Part shown: one piece after another, positions 26,493 to 38,300 of the stretch
Layout: each line of letters begins with the position of its first letter
Numbering within the stretch: the first letter of the stretch is position 1
NCBI GenBank assembly: GCA_949752745.1
Contig: OX457034.1
Span: forward strand, 8,850,278-8,914,277
DNA length: 64,000 nt
Source: Protula sp. h YS-2021
Lineage: Eukaryota; Annelida; Polychaeta; Sabellida; Serpulidae
Direction: 5' to 3'
Notes under the pieces: generated by a model
The model's database searches: none
The model's input: only the letters and a program-made list of their open reading frames with translations
What the model was told of the DNA's origin: nothing
Program-made: the position numbers and the translations under genes

Positions 26493-27927
26493 TTTACTCC
26501 TATAGTTTAGGTGGTTGGAGACACCACTTCATCAGGCGTAGTCAGAATTTTTCCCGAATTGACCAACAAAAGTGGGGCGATCTTTTCAAATTCATTTTCG
26601 AATTACGTGATCTCCTCATTTTTTTGTTTCAAGCTACAGTTTGGTGACAAACGGAAGAGCTATTCGATATGTGGGCAACCTTTCGAATTAAGCATTTTTG
26701 AGAAGCCCAGTTTTTTAATATACCTTGCCCACTTTTCAAAGCTAGGCCCACCCCCAACCCTCTCCAACACCAATCCCTCCCCATCCAAACCCCAAACTAG
26801 GGTAATTTACCAAGCGCATAATTTTGCTTGGTTTATCGTTGAGAGTGAAACTCCCATTCCACCCCACCCCCTCCCCTTCACCCTTCAAAGACGTAAAGAA
26901 CACCCTTTGATAAAAGAAAAATAAAACAAAACATGGGCACATAAAGCCAGCCCTGTGGGAAAACCTCGTGTTACTTGATCCATAAAGGAGCGGCACAGCT
27001 CACCGGACGTCACAGGACGTCACAGTACGTCAAAGGACGCCACAAATACCTTCTCCCTAATGGGCAGCTACAATGGAACTGCCTTATGTCTAACAACATG
27101 GCAACATGATTGCTGATAATTTGCTAAATGACCCGGAAATGAAGTGTGTATTCTGAGCTCACTGACCGGCCATAGCAGGCTAGAAAGGGGGGAGGGGGAG
27201 GGGGGAGAGGGGGAGAGGGGGAAAGAGAGACGGGGTTGCGGTGGGAGCTGAGAAGGGAGTCACTGGCAAATCAATTGTGAGTCAATTGTCGTTTTAAAGC
27301 GACCCAATGGAATGGAACTGTCTAAGTCTATTTTTTTACGTTAACAAATATTAAGGTTGCACTTGTCGACGGTTGCCTTTTTTATTTTGATTTTGGCACA
27401 AAATATGCCCTGATTATAAACAGTAGTACACATTCTGAATGAACTAATACAGCGTATCGTTGTATTTATTTTGTTGCTAAAATGTGGCAATGGTTTAACC
27501 ACTTCTCCGGTCGGATGCTCGCAGAATTCCCAAAAAAGTATACCTAGATGTTCCACTGTTCCAGCCCCTCTCCCCTCCCCCCCCCCCCCTGCCGATGCCG
27601 TGATTCGCAGGTTCCACTGCACTCTCCGACAGTTGGGAGTTGGCGTAGTTACCGCAGTATTTCTTCTAGCATCCATTTCCCTCGACCAGAACCGAGCAGA
27701 TCGGTCTTTCTTTTATGAAGTGGCTCATCCAGAACAACAATCAAGGCTGTCAATCAAAAAATCTGGATCCATTTGCCACCTCTGCTGTGCGATGCCCTTA
27801 TCACAGTAATTAAGTAGTTTCAGCTGCAGTCCTACCATTTAGTGGCATTCCGCACTATAATTAGCTACAATTCTTAACAAGTCATTGTACAATGGATTCT
27901 CCGAAATAAAATCCACCAGTAATTATT
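26493..27927. other. Noncoding with G/C homopolymers
   Basis: Contains four GGACGTCACA-type 11-bp repeats (27004-27048) and a 13-C run at 27577-27589. ORFs here are compositional. Confidence 0.4.
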
Positions 27928-28170
27928 ATTGTCACATGACTTGGATAAATGCTGTAATCTGATTGGCCTATTCCAAAGTCAATAATATTTTTCAAAAGAT
28001 GTTGCAGTTAGTTGTAATCAAAACGGCGGTTAAGTCATGTAAAAAACATGAACTGTTGACTTGTTGCGAATGAGCATAAAAATCAGTGAGTGAATGTTTA
28101 CGAAAATGTTGACCTAAAAGTCATCTTTTTCTTACTTGTCAATAATGCTTTATGTTGACTAAAAATAAGT
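27928..28170 (+). repeat. Dispersed GTCAA-rich repeat, copy 1
   Basis: Starts CACATGACTTGGATAAATG, then TGTAATCTGATTGGC, CCAAAGTCAAT and TTTTTCAAAAGATGTTG, and ends with AAAATGTTGACCTAAAAGTC and ACTTGTCAATAATG. The same order is found at 33640 and 49275. Confidence 0.8.
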
Positions 28171-29590
28171 CCACATCAGCTCAATGCTGCCACCCCAACA
28201 CAAAAAGACCCCAATGTGTTTCTTTCAGTTACGATAAAACACTAACCACTGAAGAAATTCGATGTGTTTTATCTCCTTATGGAAGAGAAACAATTTGAAA
28301 TGACTCCAGCCTGGGGGGAATATCTCATGTTATAAGGTTCCATAATTAACTTATAAGTGTTTATATTCACGTCAGAATGAGCTATCACATTATTTTTTCT
28401 TACCAAAAAGGGACGAAATGATTTTGCTTTCCAGATAATTAAGAGACTATTTATTGTGGTTTTTCAAAAATTAACAAACAAAGTGGAACCGAATTTGAGG
28501 TGTTAAAAGTTATCCTCAGGGTATTAAAAGTTCAATGCGTGTATGAATCTAATGAAGTTTATAGAATATATTTGTGAAATAGCTAATATTAGAACAACAC
28601 ATCCTCTAGAAAAGGTGCTACAAAGATTACAAAAAAATTCGGAAGATCAGTTCTGAAAATAATTTGCCCACATATTTATTTTTAGCTCAAATGGGATAGT
28701 TCAAGCTCCGTGGGATCGGGGTGATTATTCTAGCTAGCTTTGACGTTCCTTTGCAAGTTGTTTATGGACGTAAAATATATCTTTTGTTGACTAATGGGGG
28801 GTTTTGTTGTAATCATTTTGAATCCATTACACACTTTTCTAAGCCTTCTCTTGTATTTAGCTGTTTCCAACATTCCGAGTCCTTTACGCATAGGTTGCTT
28901 ATGGATTCGTTGTTTTTCACACGTGACACCCGTGCTTCACACAAATTCCTTCCTGTGCGAGTTACAATTAATGCTACTATGAGACAGTGCAATGCCATTT
29001 TTAAATTAGAGTTTTATGGAATACCGGAAGTTGTTTTTCATTCCCTTCAATGGTTTATTCAAAGGGGAAATCAAAAGCTTGTCAGAAAGACCGAGTTCTA
29101 TATCTTCCTCTATCAAAGACCAGCCAAAAGAGAAATCATTAGGAAATTGATCACCGCAGAAATACATTAAAGGGTTAACTGTAAAGGTTAAAAAAAAGGT
29201 TTAATATATTATTTGTTCAAGATTGACAACCATGTTTATGTTTCAGCGCTGGGGTCCCATTTGGTGTGTGAGATATTATCCCAAAGTTACAAGTTTATCA
29301 TTGAGGTTTCGAGCCACAGTAACACAGATTAAACAAGAACGAATGGCAGTTATTTGTGTGTGTAAACAATCGATGACGTTTCGTGCCAATAGATCAAGTA
29401 AACATTTCCTTTTTAAAGATTAACGTCACAGTCCTGTAGGCTGTGTGTTTTTCACCTCTAAGCCATAAATATATGTCTGTCGGCGAATTGTTTGCGTGAG
29501 TGGGAACCTGGACTGACATAGAAGGCATTGCTCCTTCGCTGAGCTTTCAAACCTAAGAAAGAAGGGTGGGGAGTGGAGAGGGGGCAGACG
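28171..29590. other. Noncoding; weak small-ORF candidates
   Basis: A 149-codon plus ORF (28721-29170) begins with GTG and shows no domain. The minus strand 28998-28813 encodes a 61-residue ATG-started peptide with a hydrophobic N-terminus and later cysteines (see findings). Neither is supported as a gene. Confidence 0.35.
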
Positions 29591-29591
29591 A

Positions 29592-30015
29592 CCCCCCCCC
29601 CCCCGCCTCCGACCCCATCCGTCTGCTCTCATGCCCATTCCGAGATTCCTGAGGATAAACCACACTGTTTGGGCATGGAGTAGTGAGACTTGAAAGCTAG
29701 CATTCACTGCCCTTCCAAATTCCCAATGTACCCCCCCCCCCCACACTCACGCATAACCCATGGCGGAGACGGCACTGCGAACTCAAAGCTGGGAATGACG
29801 TCACAATGCCTTGAGTATTATCGGTTCTTTTCGGATCAGAAGAGTGCAGGGACATGCTGGTCTTTCTTGATTCGAGTCTTTTAAATAGGCCATATTTGCA
29901 ACAAAAAATGTAGGCTAATTTCAAAATGTTTTAAAATAAGGTGTCGCCATTTTTTTAAATATTTAAATAAAATGTTTGGATTTACGCAACTTTGCAGTCC
30001 CCCCCCCCCCCCCCC
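29592..30015. repeat. Three poly-C runs (13, 12 and 17 nt)
   Basis: Runs at 29592-29604, 29731-29742 and 29999-30015. A TGACGTCA lies between them at 29796. Confidence 0.95.
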
Positions 30016-31950
30016 TCAATCAGCTAATAACCGCCACTGAAAAAAGAAAGTGTCCTTTAAAATTTATATCCCACAATATACTTTAATTAATTAATTTAAT
30101 TAATATAATTTATCGCGAGTGTGGTATATTTTTCTTCTAGCAATTCTTAGCGTTAAACAAGAACACCTTTTTTACATTTTCACAGTGGTACGCAAACAAG
30201 ATACATGGTACCGGTACTGACTATGATTTAGGTACCCAGTATCAGCCTCCAAAGTATCTTTCCACAAAAATATGATTCAGTTTGGCGCAATAGTTTATAA
30301 ATTAAATTTCTTGACATCTATTTTTGAAAAAAAAAATAAGTGCCTGTACAATTGCTATTATACCTATTTAGGAATTGCAATTCAAGGAATTTCCAACACT
30401 GTAGATTTCACCAGTCCGCGACTATATTGTCAGTAAAATATCACTGCATTCTTTCGCAACAATTTTTTTAACTTTCTGCGTAACTAAATCGCACTGTTAG
30501 TAAATAAAGAAAGTGTCAGTAGAAGTTGATTGCTTATCAATAAATCAATCATTTCCAACTTCGATTTGTCGATTAATATCGATGTGAAGTCCGCACAGAT
30601 ACATAGAACGGCGAGTTATTTTGGTGAGATCATAACCGTCTTGTGAGAAAGTCAATTCAGTGATAAGTCTCGACGGCATGTAGGACATTACTAGCGGCAT
30701 ATATTCTAATAAGCGAGGTGTAAAATTACAAGATTCTGGGCTGATCACCAACAAACAACACTCTTTCTATTTATAGCAAAGAATCGCCAACAGTAAGATC
30801 ACAGGAATTATTCCTTGGGATCTCCGAGTTGTTGATATTTAACTGCTACCAAAGATCAGAGGGTGACATTGTTTTTACTGACAGAAGTTCAAGATAAAAT
30901 TGTTGCGCAGCATATCTAATAGCCATAATGACTTCTCGAAAAGGCCATGATGACGACAAAACTTCACAGAAAACAATTTCTAAGGAGAACGACTTATATG
31001 CTATAATTCGCTCAAAAAATAACTATGTTAGTGATTGAAAAAAATACTGCTAATTAAATGAGTGACTACTTGGAGCTAGCTGCTTGATTGCCTCAACACT
31101 TTTGAAAGCTTCAGTTCTATCTTTTATAACCAGCAGTCTTAAAGATCTAGCCATAACATTTCTCTGGAAGGGAGGGAGTTAGGGTAATTCCCCAGCCACC
31201 ACCACTTGTCGAATAGCATCCATCCATTCAAAAAGAGAACCCAGTGCGTCCCAACTCCACCCCACCCCAACCTCTTAAATCGACCAAAAAAAAAATGAAT
31301 AAATTAATCTTAAAGAGCGAACACTTGTTCAACCTTATGGGCATGAGTGGTTTAGACAACTAACACTTTAATGAAAGGCGGTTATCGTTTACACAGTATA
31401 ATCTCCTCAAAATTCTTTTAAAACAAACTGAGGCCGATCCGTGACACGCTGGACTGATTTTTCTATCACTTAATTTTTCTATACGTGAGATTAAGTAAAT
31501 AAGCTATCTATCTTTTTATGACAAGTCTCAGGGTAGAGCATATTACCAGATATTATCTGTAAAATAGACAGAGACATAGATAAAAATGAAGAAGAAGAAA
31601 AAATCAGTTGTAATTGATCAGTTATGGCGTATTAATTGATTGTGCTGGGGAAATGGTCACAGGATTATAGTGATTGACAGAGAACACTTGGTAATCTGGA
31701 ACATACAGTGACTGACTTTCATGAATGCATGCTCGTCTGCTGCGCTGCCAAGAAGAAGCAGTATTTTTGCAGTGAATATTCCCTACATTTCTGTTACGAA
31801 AACGCCACACGAAAACATAACGATGCGTACTACAATCGCCATAGCAACGGAACTACACGACCTAAAAGATGGCAGAGGAGTGCAAAACATATCTAATTTA
31901 TCAGAGAAAAAAATCGTGAAATAATATCAAAACCCATACTCGAGTTTCGA
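30016..31950. other. Noncoding; one possible exon fragment
   Basis: AT-rich, with AATTAATTAATTTAATTAAT near 30086. The minus strand 30769-30545 is an open frame discussed under findings. The CCCCAGCCACC-rich patch at 31190-31275 has no structure. Confidence 0.35.
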
Positions 31951-32030
31951 CTGATCCGAAAAGCCTCGCTCAACCTTACGCACTGTTCGCACTGCTACAA
32001 TTACAGGCTGAGGGTGAGTTTTCGGATCAG
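31951..32030. repeat. 80-bp element with perfect 12-bp inverted ends
   Basis: CTGATCCGAAAA at 31951-31962 and its exact reverse complement TTTTCGGATCAG at 32019-32030 enclose a 56-bp centre. A related sequence at about 12824-12912 shares the centre and right end. This suggests a very short foldback or MITE-type repeat. Confidence 0.65.
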
Positions 32031-33639
32031 CCCACCTCCTGTGTGGCTTTGCCATTACAGTTTGTCTGTATTTGTGATCTATCCATTCTTTAAGAGCTTT
32101 CGAGACTTTTCACTTTGTTGCAATTGCAATTAAAATTTAATCAAATGAATAAGTACGTAACAAAAATTGATCTTTGCTATATGATATTTTTTTCATAATT
32201 TCATTAGGTTTTCATTTGTTTTGTGTGAAGGAGGTGGTAGGGAGAGCATTCTTATATAAGAATTCTATTGTTAATGGTCTTTAAAACAACACAGTTTAAA
32301 TCGTAATTGTTTATCAAAATTTGATGCAGACTATATCTAGGTAATGTAGTTTATATTTTATTTACAAAAAGGATGACAGTTCTGCTCCAAGTATAAATAA
32401 TTCACATGCCGGTGCTAGATACACAGCAGTGGCACCTTATCGCATTCTTGAAAAGCTTCAGACAAAAACCGGAAGTGAGTGAGTGAGCCACGCCACGAGA
32501 TACTACCCTCTTGTTATCTACCGACTAAGAGGGTTATCTTGCCTCTTTTTCTCTTAAGATATAGGACAATAGGAAGTGTTAACGGATAGATAGCATTTAT
32601 CTTGACGATTGTTAAGTTTTCATAGATTGTCTATGTTCTAAAAAGTTCTTCTCCAGCAGAAAGTAAAGAAATCGTTAAAAATACGATCTCGATTCTCGCA
32701 ACGGTTATCAGCGGGTTGGAGACGTGCCCATGCTAATTATAATATCGAACCGTTCAATATGTACTATCTAATTCATTTGAGGTGATCGGAATGCTGACAG
32801 AAAGAAAGATGCTTGGCTGTTGACAAATGTGTATTACATACAAGCTAAAAGTGTAGATGTCTTAATTATCATTATATAAATTAGCCATTTTAGTTAGTGT
32901 TTAAAATAATAAAATATTAATAATTTCCGCTGTCAAAGTATTCATAGAAAAATTCCAGTAATATACTTAATAGAAGTATGGTTGTGAGCCTTGCTCCTTC
33001 CGCTCAATATGCTATGACACGACGACCTTTATGCTGTGCTGCGAGGAAACAGTTTCTCACCTCATTACACAGCAAACTGGTGATTCGCCGTTGTTAGGTT
33101 GTTCACCATGTCATACTTTGACATTCTGCAAATCTTTGGTCGTATCAGTACAAAAGTGTGTATTGTGCACTACCTTCACATGTTTCTTCTAATCCTTGCA
33201 ATTTTATATTGAATAGACAAAGTTGGACATGAATCGATGACGTCATCGTAAAACATATCTGAACTCACCACATCTGTTTATCAGCTTTTATGCATTCAGT
33301 CACGAGATTCTTCATTATAAATAACCAATGAAAGATGATAACTGTAACAATGCAAGCCCATTGTTCTAGCCGTTTGATCTCACACCAAATAACTAGTCAT
33401 TATGTACATAACATAAAGCATTCAGTGACACAAATGACTCAGTTACCAGTGGCGCCATCTTTTGAATAACCGGAGAAAAAACAATGTTTTTCTACGTTAA
33501 TTAAAACTTAATTGAAATTTATTTGAGGACTGCCCTTAGAAAACCTGGCTTTTATTTCGAACCTTCAAGGAGATTAAGAAAATATATTTCTACTGCTTAA
33601 AAATGCTGCCTGTTGGCACTGCATAAATCAGTTTCTGCT
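32031..33639. other. Noncoding, nothing recognised
   Basis: AT-rich; contains TGACGTCA at 33238-33245. No gene or array seen. Confidence 0.4.
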
Positions 33640-33900
33640 AATTGTTGCATGGCGTAGTTAGCGCTGTAATCTTATTGGTAGATTCCAAAGTCAATTATTT
33701 TAAAATATTGACCGTAACGCCAAAATTGATAGATATTGTTGTATTTTTAATCAAAACGCAGTCACGTAGCAAAGCATATATTGACTTATTTTGTGTCAAC
33801 ATTAAGATATTATCGACCATTTGCTTAAAAGTTGATCTAGATGTCAACATTGTTTTACTGGTCAATAATGTGTCACGGTGACTCAAAACAAACCAATATC
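33640..33900 (+). repeat. Dispersed GTCAA-rich repeat, copy 2
   Basis: TGTAATCTTATTGGTAGATT, CCAAAGTCAATTATTTT, AATCAAAACGC, GTGTCAACATTAAGATATTA, GATGTCAACATTG and ACTGGTCAATAATG occur in the same order as in copies 1 and 3. Confidence 0.8.
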
Positions 33901-35006
33901 TGTTAAATAAACACATCCGCCCAGTGACATACACATATAACTCTATTATCGCTCAAAATTATATCTATTTTTATTGGAATAACAAAGAATAATTTAAATA
34001 GCAGTATACAAACAATTGCTGAGATGGCGAGAAAGTGGTATACCAAGAATATATATTAAATAAACAGCATAAATCCAATGCATTGTAATCACGACGATAC
34101 TGTCAAACACACACATTAAAACCTATCAGCGAATACATTACAAGGCTGTTACCTTTTAGTTGTTTAGTATCTGATCATTTATGGTCTTTACACTTCCATA
34201 ATACTACATGAGTCATATAACATAATATGACTTTCAATTTAATGGTCTTATCGACTAAACAAAAAACATATAAACTCTAACAAGCCATTTGTATAGAATA
34301 TCTAGACAAGATCACCAACCAGGATAACCTCAAGCACAATTGTGCCCATTGTTTTGTGATTAATCAAAGGCAACACTCATAAGAATCTTATTACAAGACT
34401 ACATCCAGATATTACTGTACTTTCGTAGCTGTCAACGAAATGAAAATTCTGTTTATATATCGATATGGAATATTTCAGCATTAACCAGATATTCATCAAG
34501 GATATGATACAGCTTTGCTGCCTAGATATGTGTAAAATGTTACACAATTGTTACCATTATCGAAGTAGAACAGAAGTAGAACAGAATATCGTGCAATAAC
34601 TGGAGTCAGGCAAAGAGAAAAGTTGAAAAAATTAAATTAATTATTTATATGTGGCGCCAAGTGGGACGAGGCCCAAAACCAAACACAAAGTAAAGGTTTC
34701 TTTAACATAACGCTATATAATTTATTTATTTATTGCCACGTCATGTGGAGAATATGAATGTTAAATTGTGTACCTCTCCCACGCCTCCCATTGTTATCTT
34801 TGCTAATAATTTATGTTTTCAGTCCTTGTAACATTTAACTTCTATTTCTTCTGCCTAGACCCAGTCTCACTGAAAAGCTCCTGAATTTTTTGTTTGCAAC
34901 TCTAAACTATGTATTTGCTAAATCACATTGTAATGCGAGGTGGTTGCATTAAGCCCTATCGAACATAAGGCACGAATAAATTCAGGAGTTAGGGAGATTT
35001 GCTGTT
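33901..35006. other. Noncoding, nothing recognised
   Basis: AT-rich DNA with no array or gene I can support. Confidence 0.4.
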
Positions 35007-35332
35007 AATATATGGCAGAGAGAATGCACATAAGAATGTATGGTACAAAGACTGTGCATAAGAATGTATGGTATACAGAGACTATGTAAAAGAATGTATG
35101 GTACAGAGATTCTACATAAGAATGTATGGTATAGAGACTGTACATAAGAATGTATGGTACAGAGACTGTACAGGAGAATGCATGGTACAGAGACTTATAT
35201 AAGTATGTATGGTACAGAGACTGTACATAAGAATGTATGGTACAGAGACTGTACAGGAGAATGCATGGTACAGATGCTTACATAAGTATATATGGTACAG
35301 AAATTGTACATGAGAATATATTATACAGAGCA
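35007..35332. repeat. 28-bp minisatellite, about 11 copies
   Basis: GAATGTATGGTACAGAGACT followed by GTACATAA repeats at 28-bp spacing (35120, 35148 and onwards). A GAGAATGCATGGTACAGA variant recurs, so groups of units were duplicated together. Confidence 0.94.
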
Positions 35333-38300
35333 GTTTTAAAAAGAAAATCAAATTACCTGAGCTTTTTCTCTCTTACCTTTGTTTATAAGAGAATCAAAAT
35401 TACTCATAATGTTATACTGCATTGCAGAATTATTTTTCAGTTTACAAAAGATTCCTGATGGAATCAAAATGGCAAATTGTATTGTAAAAAGAACTTGCTC
35501 CAAACAATTGTTTTCAAGAAATAAAGCCTGCCTTGAAGAAAAAGACCTCACAGAGAGAGAAAGACAAAGAGCTAATTTTCAAAATCCCTTATCGCTTCTT
35601 GTTCTGCCATACAAGCTTTGTTGGGAATCAGATGCAAGCTTAATCTTTATCGCGCATGTTTGTGTTTTGAGCGTAATTACCTTAGCCTTTCTACTATGAT
35701 GCTTTACACAAATAAGAGGAGTTACTTACAAAATCGCGTGGCATAACATAGTGACGTCACTAATGTGACATATTATCAAATGTAATGGTTTCAAAAGCAT
35801 GACATCCAGTTGAAAACTTTATCAAGACCACATCTCCATTATTTACTTACACGTTTTATTATTTTTTATTATTTATTAAATTATCTAAATTTTCCTAAAA
35901 ACGGTGCCATGGCAGTTTTCTTTTTTTGGTAAAAAGATCTTGTGCGATACTTTTGGACTCCTTTTAATAAATCGGATCCAATCAGCCCCCATAGTTGATT
36001 CTAATGAACATCATATTTTCCCCTGTATCGGTTCCTAGCAATTAAATGGCCACACAAACAAGAAAGACTTGCGTGTAAACAGGTATTAGAAAGGAGCTTA
36101 GCCTTCTGTCCAAGCGTGCTATGTACCTTCTTGTCTTACTTTCTTTCATTATCGCCCTGAGTATCGCGTGCAAATTGCCACATTTCATTTTGATACCTTA
36201 AGATGAGTTAAAACCAGGCTTATATGGGTATTCATGTACTTGTTTTGAAGATCAGTCTACATCGCTAATTGTTCTGTTTATCTTCTTTCTTCTAATCCAC
36301 AAATATGGATCAAGTAATGCATCAAATGAATTTTTAAATTGCTTTTCTACTTCCCAATTATTTTAATTTTAATGTTCTATGTTAGAACTATTTTAAAAGC
36401 AATTCTTTTTATGTGCTTAGAAATCTAGAAGTTGTTTTAGTTCTGTGGTGTTGTAATTTTGAAAGCAGTACTAAGAATATAATCATGGTAAGGGCCTCAA
36501 AGTCTCTTTCACACGGGAAATATTTTGACGCTGAGGATACTAGACAATAGTTTATGTAGCTGCATAGTTAGTTATCAGCCATTCGCTACGCTTCCAATAT
36601 ATGCTTGCGAGAAAAGAACATGCATATATATAATATTATAAAATATAAGTCAAAACAATTTAGGTGGCTTACTTATTTAAAACATTGTCTTGTTTAACTC
36701 ACCTCAACGTCCTATATAATGGCCATTCATTCCTCTAATTAGCAGTGGGCATAATAATATAACAGCGCAAAGCTAGACTGTTCTGGTAACAAGCTCATTT
36801 GGGATGGAAAATAATGGTGTGCGTGATAGGGTCCTTTTGACGCTGCCATGAGGTACTGTTGTTGTTTTGTTATCTTTTTACTTTTTTGTTGGTTTAGACT
36901 TGGTCGTTGCATGATATTTGTTTGTCCTGAAAACAAATCATGTATTCCTTTGCATTGTTCAAGAACCTCGCTAGGCAAACTACCACCTTGAAAATCGTGT
37001 ATTGTGTAAGAATTCTGCATATCAGGTAGGCATGCGTTATTGATCAGCTTTGATCATACAATGAATTGCCATCTCTTATTTGTTTAATTTTTACAAAGTG
37101 AATTGGAAACTGTTTCATGGACCTACGGCGCAGTTTTGTCTCTGCTTTGTATGTCCAAAAACACTATCTTTCCACAACTAAGACACAATGAAGTTAAATA
37201 TAATACATATGAAATATGTAATTAACATGTTTATATTAAATAAAATTTTACATTCGCTATTGTATTATACCCAAGTAAATTATCAATTTACCTAGAAATA
37301 TCATACTATTATTAGTGATTTTGTGATTGTTTTAAATTTGCGAAGGGACTTATATAGTATTTCGTGGTAGAAGCTTCGCAGAAATCAGTGAGTATATCTC
37401 ATGTGGTGACCTAAAGGTTACATATGGCAGAGTATGGGCAGTAGATACATAAATAACAGTACTCTTGATATTACGCCATTAAATTATTGAGTATCATAGG
37501 AAAGTCTAGTACTACGTAGGAGTAGTACTATCTGTTATTCTTAGATAGAGGTGCCAATCGCGCAATTATTAAGCAGCACTATCAGGCTTAATAGTGCTGC
37601 AAGTCCTGGTAATTACTGTCATAATTCTGCCATTGACTTTTATTCAAAGTATTGTCACCAGGAAAAAAGCTGGTCTTCATCTCTCAAAATATATCAATTT
37701 CTGATCTCAAAATTTAGTTTACTCATTGTAACATATGAAGAATTTTAGCGGTAGTAATGGAGAACATTTAGCAAAAGAGTATGTTTACATTAAGTAGGGT
37801 TAAGAAATCTTAAACGAACACAGCACTTATCCGTAGCTAATTTTGTGATTGCATACGAGCCGAAAAAGAGATATGTTTTAATTACGTCATGAATAGATCG
37901 TATACTTAAGTATATTATGTAACAAGTGTATTCCTATATACTCCCATACATTACGTCTCACGTTTACCTGCGTAGATTGCGTACATGTCTTATTGCGCAA
38001 TGTTGTTATCATAGATATAAGTGAATGAGAAACTTTAAGATTTTAACTCGACATCTGCAGTAGTTGAACTAAAATAATTAAGAGTTAAGACACACCACAA
38101 AACATTTAAGTTGCTAAATATGAATTGATATTCTCAAAAAAGCAATATAATAAAAGTGGTAATTAAGAATGAGTGTACGCAGTCAAATAATAACAGATAA
38201 AGATGATGAAGCGTTAATTGATTATGACTATTTTATCTGCGTTGCCCATGCCTTCTCAGTGTCATAGCTACTTGTGATGACGACATGAGACAAAGGTCGG

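Noticed and set aside
28721..29170. 149-codon plus-strand ORF
   Set aside because: Begins at GTG, has no domain or hydrophobic pattern, and lies in AT-rich DNA.
36739..37020. 93-codon ATG-started minus-strand ORF
   Set aside because: No recognisable domain, signal peptide or neighbouring exon; this length is expected by chance in 64 kb.
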